Shown: one piece after another, positions 1 through 8,073 of the stretch
How positions within the stretch are numbered: the first letter of the stretch is position 1
How the letters are laid out: each line of letters opens with the position of its first letter
Assembly: GCF_003583985.1 (NCBI RefSeq)
Contig: NZ_QXML01000013.1
Span: forward strand, 58,166 to 122,165
DNA: 64,000 nt
Source of the DNA: Algoriphagus lacus
Lineage (GTDB): Bacteria; Bacteroidota; Bacteroidia; Cytophagales; Cyclobacteriaceae
Reading direction: 5' to 3'
Translations under genes and position numbers: made by a program
Notes under the pieces: model-generated
Told to the model about the DNA's origin: nothing
The model's database searches: none
What the model saw: only the letters and a program-made list of their open reading frames with translations

Positions 1-43
1 CTTAAGCCCCGTTTATTTGTATAGCGAACCAAACGTTATACAA

Positions 44-340
44 ATGAAAAAAGCGATAATTGGATTAGTTGCTCTGTTCAGTATGAACTGGGCGATAGGT
101 CAAACAGTACCAAAAAATGATCCGACATATTCTGCCAACAATTACAAGCAACCTAACAAGGCCGCCTATGCCAAAAAGCACATGGTCAGCCAGGGCACTA
201 CGTTTGACGTTACTTCTGTAATCGTTAGTGAGAATTATAAACACCCAAACAAGCGAGTTGCCAAAAAGATGGTAACCCTACCGTCAGACAATGTTGCAAC
301 CCGTTCTAATAGGACATACAAACATCCCAATGGGTTGTAA
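44..340 (+). CDS. Small secreted protein with three YK[QH]PN repeats
   Basis: Function not recognised. The ATG at 44 gives 98 residues that begin with a signal peptide (MKKAIIGLVALFSMNWAIGQ, cleavage likely after residue 19-20). An upstream TTG at 17 would put nine extra polar residues before the signal and is less likely. The mature part carries three short repeats, NYKQPNK (33-39), NYKHPNK (64-70) and TYKHPN (91-96), about 30 residues apart; the first two are followed by a basic AKK segment. There is no cysteine and no second membrane segment, so a periplasmic or secreted basic protein is likely. It is a single gene followed by its own hairpin terminator. The window edge cuts off most of its promoter region. 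Confidence 0.7.
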   Translation: MKKAIIGLVALFSMNWAIGQTVPKNDPTYSANNYKQPNKAAYAKKHMVSQGTTFDVTSVIVSENYKHPNKRVAKKMVTLPSDNVATRSNRTYKHPNGL

Positions 341-362
341 AACTAAGGGCAGCTAGGTATAG

Positions 363-397
363 AAAAGGGCAAGTCAAGACTGATTTGCCCTTTTTTG
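363..397 (+). terminator. Rho-independent terminator after the small secreted protein
   Basis: An AAAGGGCAA / TTGCCCTTT stem closes a loop of about 12 bases and is followed by a T-rich run (TTTTTTGTTTTT). It lies 20 bases past the stop codon of the small repeat protein. Confidence 0.8.
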
Positions 398-530
398 TTT
401 TTAGTCCTGGAACATTTACCATGCCTTTTCCAACTTCTAAATCCTTCAATCCAAAAATTATCGAATTTCTAAAGTGGAATATGGGGTAGCTAAGTTTAGA
501 ATCACTACTGTCCGAAGAATTGTGGATTTT

Positions 531-966
531 TCATCTGAAAGCTCCCTTCATCAACCCAAAGTACCGGTTAAATCCCCGATCCATCGGGTGATCAACTCCA
601 TGGTGCTTCCTCGCCCAAAGTGTACCATATCCTACAGACTGCAAAAGTTCTCCGAAAGTGATCCCGATTTTTAAGGGTTGGAGGTAGGTGGCTCCATTGC
701 CCACCTGCTGGGCGTAAGGACCTGTAACCAAAGGAGCCTGGGATGGTGCACTTGAAGGGGTTGTACATCTTGGTGACGCGGATACTGTTCGCTTCCAGCC
801 AGTCCAGATTAGGAGTTTTTACCTCAACTCCATAGTAGCCGATATCCGACCACCCCAGATCATCGGCCAAAATTAGGATGATGTTGGGTCTATCCGGTGG
901 GGTTTGGGGTAAGAGAGGTGGAATCAGCCAAGGGAGAAAACTGAAAATCGGCTGGATCATACTCAC
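531..966 (-). pseudogene. Decayed arylsulfatase, N-terminal fragment with frameshift
   Basis: The first frame (from 966) has a signal-like hydrophobic start, then PNIILILADDLGWSDIGYYG, the metal-binding start of sulfatases of the alkaline phosphatase superfamily. At about 741-747 the reading shifts by one base, and sulfatase sequence resumes in another frame (LVTGPYAQQVG, then GELLQSVGY and KHHGVDHP) until a stop at 531. The break falls in the active-site signature C-x-P-S-R-x-x-x-L-x-T-G. The cysteine is kept (codon 748-750), but the residues after it read S-Q-A-P-L-V-T-G, so the signature arginine is glutamine. WAGKHHG also reads WARKHHG. The C-terminal two thirds of the family are missing. 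This is a dead gene, not a sequencing slip alone. Confidence 0.8.
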
Positions 967-1000
967 CCAGGATTAGGATGGGGATACAGAAATTTACTGA

Positions 1001-1009
1001 CCCCCCCCC
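1001..1009. repeat. Run of nine C
   Basis: A homopolymer of nine cytosines sits 35 bases upstream of the start of the sulfatase remnant. Such tracts slip during replication. Here it lies next to a dead gene, so any past regulatory role is moot. Confidence 0.6.
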
Positions 1010-1063
1010 GGTTAATTAGCCTTAAAGGCAAACCCCTGATAAAAGAATGCCTCACGAAAAATA

Positions 1064-1093
1064 AAAAAGCCAACCCGAAGGCTGGCTTTTTGA
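1064..1093 (-). terminator. Hairpin terminator of the sugar isomerase-like gene
   Basis: AAAAAGCCAACC, loop CGAA, GGCTGGCTTTTT: a stem with one mismatch, flanked by A-runs and T-runs, so it could act in both directions. It lies 20 bases beyond the stop codon of the leftward gene ending at 1113. Confidence 0.75.
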
Positions 1094-1112
1094 ATCTATT
1101 TTGATGGGTAAC

Positions 1113-2018
1113 TTATTTGAAACCGATTTTTTCCAATCCTTCGTGGCTGATTTTGATCGCTTCCAACGGATCAAGCCCGAAGGTGTTGTCCTGCTCCACT
1201 AGGTAGAATTCCATTCCTGATTTTTTCTTCTGGTCTAAAATCCGCTTGAAGTCAATATTGCCTGTGCCTACTGGTGCAAACTGTCCTTCGTTGTTCATGT
1301 CTTTAACATGCCATGCCTTAAATCTTCCCGGATATTTTTCAAAATAAACCAAGGGATCCACTTCAGCCTTGGTCACCCAGAACAAGTCCATCTGAAAGTT
1401 GACGTATTTTGGATTGCACTTTTCCAACAGGACATCTTCGATCACCGTGCCGTCAGCCAATGGCTTAAACTCAAAGTCATGGTTGTGATAGAGCAACTGA
1501 AGGCCTGCATTGTGGCATTTTTCTCCCAGCGTATCCATGATTTTTACCAGATCATCCGCTGTTCCGGTCATTCCCATGGATCGGGTAGCAGGGTCAAATT
1601 TAAACATGCCCATTGGCGGTACAGGGATCACAAAATAGGTGATGCCGGCTGCTTTCACATCTGCAATCAACTGATCTGCATTTTCCATGTTAACCATGCC
1701 CATGTGGGCGCTTTTGGCTGTAAGGCCCAGACTTCCCAAATAAGATTTGAATTCCGCAGGAGTCATTCCGTAGAATTTTCCATCGGCATAGTTTGCGGAT
1801 TCCACATAGGCGTATCCTGCATCGGCCACGGCTTTTAGGGTTCCTTTTGGATCTTTACCCATCGCATCACGCACAGTATACAGTGCCAATCCTCCAAATT
1901 TCTTGGCAGGCGCTGCGGTGGTTTCGGATGTTGGAGTTTCAGTTTTTGGGCTGAAGGCAGTCACGCCCAAGACCAAAACCGCAAGCAGGGTAAAGCTCAG
2001 GATTAGGTTTTTTTTCAT
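1113..2018 (-). CDS. Secreted sugar phosphate isomerase/epimerase-like TIM-barrel protein
   Basis: A member of the xylose isomerase-like TIM barrel superfamily (AP endonuclease 2 fold), commonly annotated as sugar phosphate isomerase/epimerase. The ATG at 2018 places a signal peptide first (MKKNLILSFTLLAVLVLGVTA); the open frame extends 18 codons further upstream, but that start would bury the signal. Visible family marks are GLALYTVRD near residue 43, YHNHDFEF around the middle, the metal-ligand strand FQMDLFWVTKA, and WHVKDMN followed by PVGTGNIDF near the end. Export suggests a periplasmic role in processing sugars or their oxidised (3-keto) forms; the substrate cannot be read from sequence. 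It is transcribed alone and ends at a hairpin. Confidence 0.8.
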   Translation of the reverse strand: MKKNLILSFTLLAVLVLGVTAFSPKTETPTSETTAAPAKKFGGLALYTVRDAMGKDPKGTLKAVADAGYAYVESANYADGKFYGMTPAEFKSYLGSLGLTAKSAHMGMVNMENADQLIADVKAAGITYFVIPVPPMGMFKFDPATRSMGMTGTADDLVKIMDTLGEKCHNAGLQLLYHNHDFEFKPLADGTVIEDVLLEKCNPKYVNFQMDLFWVTKAEVDPLVYFEKYPGRFKAWHVKDMNNEGQFAPVGTGNIDFKRILDQKKKSGMEFYLVEQDNTFGLDPLEAIKISHEGLEKIGFK

Positions 2019-2056
2019 GTGTGTGTTTTGGTTTTCAAAGGCCACATCGAATCTCA

Positions 2057-2105
2057 CATGGTCGATTATCATCGGATTGGAAGACGATATCTATCATGGT
2101 CGATT
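2057..2105 (-). promoter_or_regulatory. Paired 11-bp direct repeats upstream of the sugar isomerase-like gene
   Basis: CATGGTCGATT occurs at 2057-2067 and again at 2095-2105, 38 bases apart, directly upstream of the leftward gene starting at 2018. A helical-phase spacing of 38 bases would suit two regulator subunits, but no regulator is known. The rest of the 204-base gap shows nothing else. Confidence 0.3.
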
Positions 2106-2222
2106 TCATTTAGGTTTAAGTTTTTAGATGCCTAAAGATATCCAATTCTTTCCAAAAATGAGGTGGGGAAGTTTTTTATTGTCTCAGTTGGGAGAAAATA
2201 GAAATTGGCATTTTATGCAAAC

Positions 2223-3467
2223 TCATTCAAATCCGAATAGGAGAGGGAAGAGAAATACCACGATGGCCGACCAAATCAGATATACCGGAAGATATTTCAC
2301 CAAAACCAACCCTACTTCTTTCAGATGGCTTTTATTTTGGACGGTCGAAATCAACTTTCTGGATACCTGAATGAGATGAATAAGCATCAGGATATTCACT
2401 CCCAAAACAGCCATTCTGTTTGGGGTGATGCCCCATTCGGAAATCCGAAATGCAATTGCAGAAAGCGCCACTCCATTGACTAGGATGGTGACCAGTGAAA
2501 GCGAGGCCAAAACCCATTTTCCCGAACTCGAATTCCCTTGCCCGGATGCTTCTGCCACTGAGAAGAAAATCAAGCCCATCACACCGATCAGCAACATGTT
2601 AAACAGCATCAGGAATTCCCGGTCGTTGTATGGGTCCTTGCCTGCATACACGATTGCCCCGAGGTAGATCACCAGCATGATCAGCACCAATGGGCTGAAA
2701 ATTTTTGCAATGATCGGCGCCACCTTATTGACCAGTTGGGGAATTTTCTGGGTGAGGTGTGTTGCTACCAAAGGCGCGGCAACCAACCCAAAAACTGCGA
2801 TGTATTCAAAATAGAACTTTTCAATATTGATGTCTATCAGACTAAATAATCCCACAGTAATCCCGGACATCAGGAGTCCAGCCAAACCCAAAATAGCTCC
2901 CATGATGACAGCATCCCCGTTGAAATTGAGGTAGTCGAGTCGTTTTGAAAGTCTTTTACCTTCCGCCCCGGAGAAAACATATCCCAAAATACCCCAAAGC
3001 AACAAAGGCAAATGAATGCAGGCTAAAATCAAGGTGTCGCTTGCTTTATCCTCCGGAAGTAGGTTGATGTAAAGAGCAGCTGCCAAGACAGTTACCAAAG
3101 GAATCAAAATGGATTTTAAGGGGATTCGATTTTTCCAGGCAAAGTAGGCAGATACGAATGGGAAGACGATAAACCCTAAGTTTCGGGTATAGAAGAACTC
3201 CTCATCCCAGGTGAAAATTGCAGGTAACTTTGCCAAAACCCAAGCAATGGCGGCTGCAATGAGAATAAATCGCCACTCGTGGAAAGTACCCCAGCTGACA
3301 GTTTCTGACTCCAGATTGAGTCGTGCATTCCAAAAGTCCGCTGTTCCTTTTCCCATGATTTCTGGATAAAGGGAATTGAATGAGGTCTTGAATTCCGATT
3401 TGTTTTTGCGGTAGAGTTTTTCCAGTTCGAACGGATGTTCGAGGTTGGAAAGGATAAGTTCTTTCAT
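2223..3467 (-). CDS. DUF4153 family polytopic membrane protein
   Basis: About 414 residues from the ATG at 3467; an in-frame TTG at 3509 would overlap the preceding gene and add a polar tail, so ATG is preferred. After a soluble N-terminal stretch (LEHPFELEKLYRKNKSEF) come about eleven hydrophobic spans, including VFGLVAAPLVATHL and the C-terminal LIWSAIVVFLFPLLFGFE. The pattern and the FSLID...FYFEYIAVFGLVAAP stretch match the DUF4153 family, whose biochemical role is unknown. It follows a three-span membrane protein gene by 33 bases and is probably co-transcribed with it, under the palindromic site at 3843-3861. Confidence 0.75.
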   Translation of the reverse strand: MKELILSNLEHPFELEKLYRKNKSEFKTSFNSLYPEIMGKGTADFWNARLNLESETVSWGTFHEWRFILIAAAIAWVLAKLPAIFTWDEEFFYTRNLGFIVFPFVSAYFAWKNRIPLKSILIPLVTVLAAALYINLLPEDKASDTLILACIHLPLLLWGILGYVFSGAEGKRLSKRLDYLNFNGDAVIMGAILGLAGLLMSGITVGLFSLIDINIEKFYFEYIAVFGLVAAPLVATHLTQKIPQLVNKVAPIIAKIFSPLVLIMLVIYLGAIVYAGKDPYNDREFLMLFNMLLIGVMGLIFFSVAEASGQGNSSSGKWVLASLSLVTILVNGVALSAIAFRISEWGITPNRMAVLGVNILMLIHLIQVSRKLISTVQNKSHLKEVGLVLVKYLPVYLIWSAIVVFLFPLLFGFE

Positions 3468-3499
3468 GATAGAAGGAGGAGTAGGTGAATTTATGTTTT

Positions 3500-3823
3500 T
3501 TAATCCCAATGTCCGGTAAGCGCGAATGCCATCACGGAACTAAGCCATAGGACAACGAAATACATCAGTGTGCTGAAGATGATGGCGATGAGTTTTTGCT
3601 TACCTGTCGGAAACCATTGAAATCCCATGAGGTAGAAGAAAATACCTCCAGCAGCACCCCCGGAAGGGATTATCAGCAAGGGGAAAAACATCCAGGTTTC
3701 AAATGCATCCTCTTTTGTTAGGATGATGAAGGTCAATAGGGTAAGAGGAATGCTGGCTCCCAAGATGGCAGGTAGAACCAGTTGTTTAACGAGTGGACGG
3801 AAGGAGTTTGAGGAAGTGTTCAT
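3500..3823 (-). CDS. Small three-span membrane protein
   Basis: 107 residues, not recognised as a named family. Hydrophobic spans lie at about 14-33 (LVLPAILGASIPLTLLTFII), 44-66 and 78-100. The loop FQWFPTGKQKL between spans 2 and 3 is basic, so probably cytoplasmic. It is the first gene of a two-gene unit with the DUF4153 protein. The start lies 20 bases from a palindrome nearly identical to that in front of the neighbouring regulator operon, so the two units probably share one repressor or activator. Confidence 0.65.
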   Translation of the reverse strand: MNTSSNSFRPLVKQLVLPAILGASIPLTLLTFIILTKEDAFETWMFFPLLIIPSGGAAGGIFFYLMGFQWFPTGKQKLIAIIFSTLMYFVVLWLSSVMAFALTGHWD

Positions 3824-3842
3824 ATGATTTGGATTAAGAAAG

Positions 3843-3861
3843 TACTTTGTAATTCAAAGTG
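3843..3861. promoter_or_regulatory. Palindromic operator candidate, TACTTTG-N5-CAAAGTG
   Basis: A 19-bp inverted repeat with one mismatch, starting 20 bases upstream of the leftward start at 3823. It matches the perfect palindrome at 4795-4813 in both half-sites and spacing. The half-site TACTTTG also resembles a Bacteroidota -7 box (TAnnTTTG, one base short), so a bound protein would sit on the promoter. The likely binder is the winged-helix protein encoded at 3877-4170. Confidence 0.6.
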
Positions 3862-3876
3862 AATGGATAAATTTTT

Positions 3877-4170
3877 TTAGGGTTTGTTTTCTTTGATCAA
3901 ATTTTCAAGGAAATCGAGATGGGCTTGGAAGGCTTTTTTTCCTGCCGCTGTTGCTGAATAATTGGTCAGGGGTTTTCGCCCTGCAAAAGATTTTTCTACC
4001 CGGATATAGTCGGAGTTTTCCAAATTTCGAAGGTGGGAGGCAAGATTGCCATCCGTGACTTCCAAGAGTTCTTTGAAGGAGTTGAAGTCATACCGCTCAT
4101 TGACCATCAGGATGGACATGATGCGCAGTCGGACCACATTCTCAAACGCCTTGTCGTATGTTCCTTCCAC
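3877..4170 (-). CDS. Winged-helix transcriptional regulator
   Basis: 97 residues that are almost entirely one winged-helix DNA-binding domain of the MarR/ArsR-like type seen in PF13601: helix FENVVRLRIMSILMVNERYDFNSFKELLEVTDGNLASHLRNLENSDYIRVEKSF, wing GRKPLTNYSATAAGKKAF, then a dimerisation helix LDFLENLIKENK. No ligand domain or metal-binding cysteines. It lies one base after the stop of the membrane protein gene 4172-4786 and is co-transcribed with it. Proteins of this type commonly regulate their own operon; the palindromes at 4795-4813 and 3843-3861 are the obvious candidate targets. Confidence 0.85.
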   Translation of the reverse strand: MEGTYDKAFENVVRLRIMSILMVNERYDFNSFKELLEVTDGNLASHLRNLENSDYIRVEKSFAGRKPLTNYSATAAGKKAFQAHLDFLENLIKENKP

Positions 4171-4171
4171 C

Positions 4172-4786
4172 TTATCGATCGTATCGGTAATACATCATCG
4201 AGCCATAGATCACATGCAGGACTCCAAACCCTATGGCCCAGCAGATTAGTCCAAATTCCGGGAAAAACGCACCAGTAAGTCCCATAATCAACTGTCCAAA
4301 TCCAAGGTTTTTGATTTCACCCAAGGTAAAATGTGAGGCATTGATCAATCCCAAACCGTAGAAAATCAAGGTAGTAGGTGCAATGAATAAATAGGCACTT
4401 TCATGAATCAAAGCGAAAGAAAACAAACCGCCGGCCAGTACCGGAATGAACAAAGCATACAGAAACCGCTTGCTGGCCGGAGTCCAGAATTGATGAGAGT
4501 TCTTCTGGCTTTTTTGTTGGCTGAGTAAGTAAGCCGAACCTATCGCTAAGACCAGAACTACCAATGCAACAGCCAATAAATTGATTTGCAAATCAGCCTG
4601 TGAAATCGTCTCGGTTCCAGCACCATATTCTGTGGAGGGAAAATAAATCCAATACCAGGCAATTCCTGCACCTACAAAGGCATAGATCCCTGCCAGTACA
4701 CCAGCCAGTCCGCTGAGTGAAAGGAAGCGGGTACTTCGCTCCATCATGGACTTGATATCGGATAATTCTTGTTCCGGTTTTCTCAT
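4172..4786 (-). CDS. Six-span membrane protein co-transcribed with a winged-helix regulator
   Basis: 204 residues with about six hydrophobic spans. The N-terminal tail MRKPEQELSDIKSMMERSTRF is cytoplasmic, followed by LSLSGLAGVLAGIYAFVGAG, then LLAVALVVLVLAIGSAYLL, and a C-terminal GVLHVIYGSMMYYRYDR. Family not named by me; proteins with the same start next to a winged-helix regulator are common in Bacteroidota. It is the first gene of the operon; the regulator follows after a single base. Its start is only eight bases from the 19-bp palindrome, so the operon is likely autoregulated. Confidence 0.7.
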   Translation of the reverse strand: MRKPEQELSDIKSMMERSTRFLSLSGLAGVLAGIYAFVGAGIAWYWIYFPSTEYGAGTETISQADLQINLLAVALVVLVLAIGSAYLLSQQKSQKNSHQFWTPASKRFLYALFIPVLAGGLFSFALIHESAYLFIAPTTLIFYGLGLINASHFTLGEIKNLGFGQLIMGLTGAFFPEFGLICWAIGFGVLHVIYGSMMYYRYDR

Positions 4787-4794
4787 ATTAAAAG

Positions 4795-4813
4795 TACTTT
4801 GTGATGCAAAGTA
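4795..4813. promoter_or_regulatory. Perfect 19-bp palindromic operator TACTTTG-N5-CAAAGTA
   Basis: TACTTTGTGATGCAAAGTA: two 7-bp half-sites in perfect inverted repeat around a 5-bp centre, in the gap between the leftward membrane protein/regulator operon (start 4786) and the rightward GMC oxidoreductase (start 4897). A near copy lies before the second membrane operon at 3843-3861. Size and symmetry fit a winged-helix dimer. Confidence 0.7.
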
Positions 4814-4896
4814 AATTAAGATTTCAAATAATTACCAAGCCCTGGGGAATTATTTTAGAAAAATTTAGAATATCGACAATCGAATTGACCTGACTC

Positions 4897-6589
4897 ATGG
4901 AAAACACCTTTGATGCTATTGTAGTCGGTTCCGGAATCTCCGGAGGCTGGGCTGCGAAAGAACTTTGTGAAAAAGGACTGAAGACTTTGGTGTTGGAGCG
5001 AGGCAGGTCGGTGGTTCACAATAAAGACTATCCCACCGCCACACTTCGTCCTTGGGAAGTGCCACATCGTGGACGGCTGACCCAAGAATTCCTTAAGGAG
5101 AATCCATTGATCAGCAAAGCGGCAGGCTTTGGGGAAGAAACCAAGCATTTTTTCATTCAGGACAAAGACCATCCCTACGTGCAGGAAAAGCCCTTCGACT
5201 GGATCCGTGGCTATCAGGTGGGAGGGAAATCCCTCACTTGGGGAAGGGCTACCCAGCGTTGGAGTAAGCATGAATTCAAAGCCCCCGAACTCCAAGGTTA
5301 TGGTATGAACTGGCCGATTGGATATGAGGACGTGGCACCTTGGTATTCCCATGTGGAGAATTTCATCGGCGTATGTGGCACTCGGGACCGGGATCGAGGC
5401 GATGCCTGATGGAGAGTATATGAAACCTTTTCCATTCAACTGTGCGGAAGAATACCTCAGTCAAAAAATCAGGGAGAATTTCCCGGACCGCCATATGGTT
5501 CATGCCCGCTGGGCCCACTTGACCGACCCTCAGGAGATTCATCTTCAGCAGGGAAGGGGACAATGCCAAGCGAGAAACATGTGCATGCGAGGTTGTCCTT
5601 TTGGTGGATATTTCAGTTCGGTATCATCGACTTTGCCTTGGGCGGAGCGCACCGGCAACCTGACCATTCGCTCGAATTCGGTAGTGCATTCGGTGATTTA
5701 CGATGAAGAGACTGGAAGGGCAAGCGGAGTGAAAGTCATCGATGCGGAAACCAACGAAATCCATGAGTTCAAAGCCCGAATTATTTTCCTCAATGCCTCA
5801 GCATTAAACAGTGTCCTGGTTTTGCTCAATTCCAAATCCAACCGTTTCCCGAAGGGTTTGGGAAATGACCATGACTTATTAGGTCGGTATGTGGCCTTTC
5901 ACAACTACCGTGGTTGGGTTTCCGGAGAGTTGGATCAGTTTCAGGATAATTATTATTACGGGAGAAACCCCACCGAACCCATCATTGCCAATTTCAGAAA
6001 TCTGGGAAAGAAAGAACCTCATCTGCCTTTTGTAGGTGGGTATACCATCTTTACCGGAGCTTCCAGAGGAAGAGGAAAGGAAATGTCCAATCCGACTTTT
6101 GGAGAAAAATTCAAAGAAGCACTCTCCGAACCGGGCAATTGGACCATCTACATGTACATGCAGGGAGAGACCATTCCCAAATATGAAAATCAGGTACGAT
6201 TGAGCGAAACCGAAACTGATCCTTTTGGAATCCCTCAGTTGGTGACTTCTGTCGGTTACGACGACAATGACGAATTGATGCTTCAGGATTTTTTTACTCA
6301 GGCTCAATCCATGCTGGAGAAGGCCGGAGTCAAAAACATTGAAACCAGCGACAGCGAGCAGGCTCCGGGTTTGGATATTCACGAAATGGGAGGGGCCCGA
6401 ATGGGAACCTCCCCTGAAAACTCCTTACTCAATTCCTGGAACCAGCTTCACGGCTGTAAAAATGTCTTTGTGACCGATGGGGCCTGCATGACAAGTACAG
6501 GAAATCAAAGTCCTTCGCTGCTTTACATGGCGCTGACTGCACGAGCAGCCAACTTTGCCGTGGAGGAATTCAGAAAGGGAAATCTCTAA
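4897..6589 (+). pseudogene. GMC family oxidoreductase, interrupted by a +1 frameshift
   Basis: FAD-dependent sugar or alcohol dehydrogenase of the glucose-methanol-choline family, about 564 residues when the two frames are joined. Frame 1 (4897-5409) has the FAD fold VVGSGISGGWAAKEL and VGGKSLTWGRATQRWS. Frame 2 carries CMRGCPFGGYFSS, the DIHEMGGARMG active-site segment and the C-terminal GNQSPSLLYMALTARAA. The frames meet at about 5388-5389, where one extra C in GGGACCGGG shifts reading; deleting it gives a smooth GTRDGIEAMPDGEY. Everything else looks intact, so this may be a recent mutation or a sequencing error. No Tat signal is visible. Its class in Bacteroidota often makes 3-keto sugars; that role here is inference. 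Confidence 0.8.
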
Positions 6590-6599
6590 TTACATGAAA

Positions 6600-6628
6600 A
6601 AAGCGCAGCCCAACATGGACCGCGCTTT
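6600..6628. terminator. Hairpin between convergent genes
   Basis: AAAGCGC (6600-6606) pairs with GCGCTTT (6622-6628), with further GGnCC pairing inside. An A-run precedes it, so leftward transcripts of the esterase gene would end in a U-run. It separates the GMC gene from the convergent esterase. Confidence 0.5.
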
Positions 6629-6666
6629 CAGTAAAAGGAGTTAATAGGTTTTTGAATTAGTTCTTT

Positions 6667-7857
6667 TTAGAAAAGCCGGGGAGCAAATTGCGTCAGGTAC
6701 ACTCTCCAGTTTCTCCAGGTATGTCCACCTTCGCTTTCCACATATTCATAGGGCATCTTCATTGTGTCAAGTTTTGCCCGGTATTCTTTGTTGGCCTCAT
6801 AGAGGAAATCTGTTTTCCCGATTGCAATCCAGTAGAGCTTGTAGCCGTTGTCCATCTGGGTTTTTAGTGTCTGGTCGAAATCGCTGTATACCTTTCCTGT
6901 GGCATCTTCCCTCGCCATGATTGCAGCTGAGAATAGTCCCATGTAATCAAACGTGTTAGGATAAAACCTGGAAATGTGCAGGGTGTGGTAACCTCCCATG
7001 GATAAGCCTGCAATGGCACGGTTGGCCTTGTCAGCTTTCACCCGGTAGTTGCTCTCCACAAATTTGATGATGTCCCCAAAAGCTCCCTCGTAGGTTCCGT
7101 CCATGGTTTTTGGGATCATAAACTGGGGCTTGTAAAAATTCATGCTTCCTTCTCCAGGAGCGCCATCCTGAATCACATTTCCGTTTGGCATCACGACGAT
7201 CATTGGTTTGGCTTTACCCTGAGCAATCAGGTTGTCCATAATCTGTGCAGTACGGCCAAGGTTGATCCAGGCTTCCTCGTCACCACCTGCTCCATGAAGG
7301 AGGTAAAGGACCGGGAATTTCTCGGTTGAATTTTCGTATCCCGGAGGGGTGTAGATGGTGATCCTTCTGTCCATTCCTAAGCCTGGAGAATCATACCATC
7401 GGCGGGTCACGGATCCGTGAGGGATGTCATTTACCTTGAAAAGATCGGCATGTCCACCTCCGACAATGAAAATATTGGTCGCGGAAGCCACATCTCGGAT
7501 CAGGAATGGATTGCTTGGATCAGTGGTCGAAAATCCATCAATGATAAAGGAATAATTGTAAAGCTCTGGTCCTAAAGGCGAGGTTTTAAATTCCCAAACC
7601 CCGTTTTCACCTTTGGTCAGATTTGCTTTTCCCGGACCGTCCATGGGGCCTCTTGGTGTTTCCATTTTCACCGTGGGCAGAAAATCTCCGGTGACTTGGA
7701 CTGCTTGGGCATTTGGCGCATGGAGTCGAAAGGTGACTGAATTGTCAGCATGTACTTCGGGGGAGATGATGTTTTGCGCTCTAAAAAGTGCTTCCTGTGC
7801 CTGAACCGAGATGGACAGGAGGTAAGCGGAAAAGATAAGGAGCAGATGTTTTTTCAT
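6667..7857 (-). CDS. Secreted esterase with N-terminal CBM48-like domain (CE1 / enterochelin esterase-like)
   Basis: 396 residues. Signal peptide MKKHLLLIFSAYLLSISVQAQ, then an E-set/CBM48-like beta domain at about 30-125 (VTFRLHAPNAQAVQVTGDF, GVWEFKTSPLGPELYNYSF), then an esterase D-type alpha/beta hydrolase. The nucleophile is in GLSMGGYHT (about residue 281), the oxyanion region is YLLHGAGGDEEAW, and the acid/base residues are the Asp of GKTDFLYE and the His of EGGHTWRNW near the C-terminus. This architecture is typical of carbohydrate esterase family 1 feruloyl/acetyl xylan esterases of Bacteroidota, which fits the GH127/GH67 genes 20 kb away. It is a single gene. Confidence 0.85.
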   Translation of the reverse strand: MKKHLLLIFSAYLLSISVQAQEALFRAQNIISPEVHADNSVTFRLHAPNAQAVQVTGDFLPTVKMETPRGPMDGPGKANLTKGENGVWEFKTSPLGPELYNYSFIIDGFSTTDPSNPFLIRDVASATNIFIVGGGHADLFKVNDIPHGSVTRRWYDSPGLGMDRRITIYTPPGYENSTEKFPVLYLLHGAGGDEEAWINLGRTAQIMDNLIAQGKAKPMIVVMPNGNVIQDGAPGEGSMNFYKPQFMIPKTMDGTYEGAFGDIIKFVESNYRVKADKANRAIAGLSMGGYHTLHISRFYPNTFDYMGLFSAAIMAREDATGKVYSDFDQTLKTQMDNGYKLYWIAIGKTDFLYEANKEYRAKLDTMKMPYEYVESEGGHTWRNWRVYLTQFAPRLF

Positions 7858-8073
7858 AGGGTTTTTGATTCTATTGTCTCAATTTGTGAAAATAGGAAAA
7901 GGGATTGGAAATACAATGAAAGTTACCCCAAAGTCTGCAAGTCGCAAAGGGGAAATGGTTTGAGGATTTGCTGTTTTCTTGCATAATTCGAATCAAGTAT
8001 TTGGGTTTGGACCTGCTTTTATTCAGTTTTCAGACTGCTTTAAGAAAAAAAAACCGTCCTGAGAAACAGGCAA

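Noticed and set aside
3467..3509. Upstream TTG start of the DUF4153 gene
   Set aside because: It would overlap the preceding gene and add a non-conserved polar tail; ATG at 3467 begins the conserved part.
4888..6600. Two adjacent separate oxidoreductase genes
   Set aside because: The halves match consecutive parts of one GMC protein; neither half is a complete enzyme, so a frameshift is the simpler reading.
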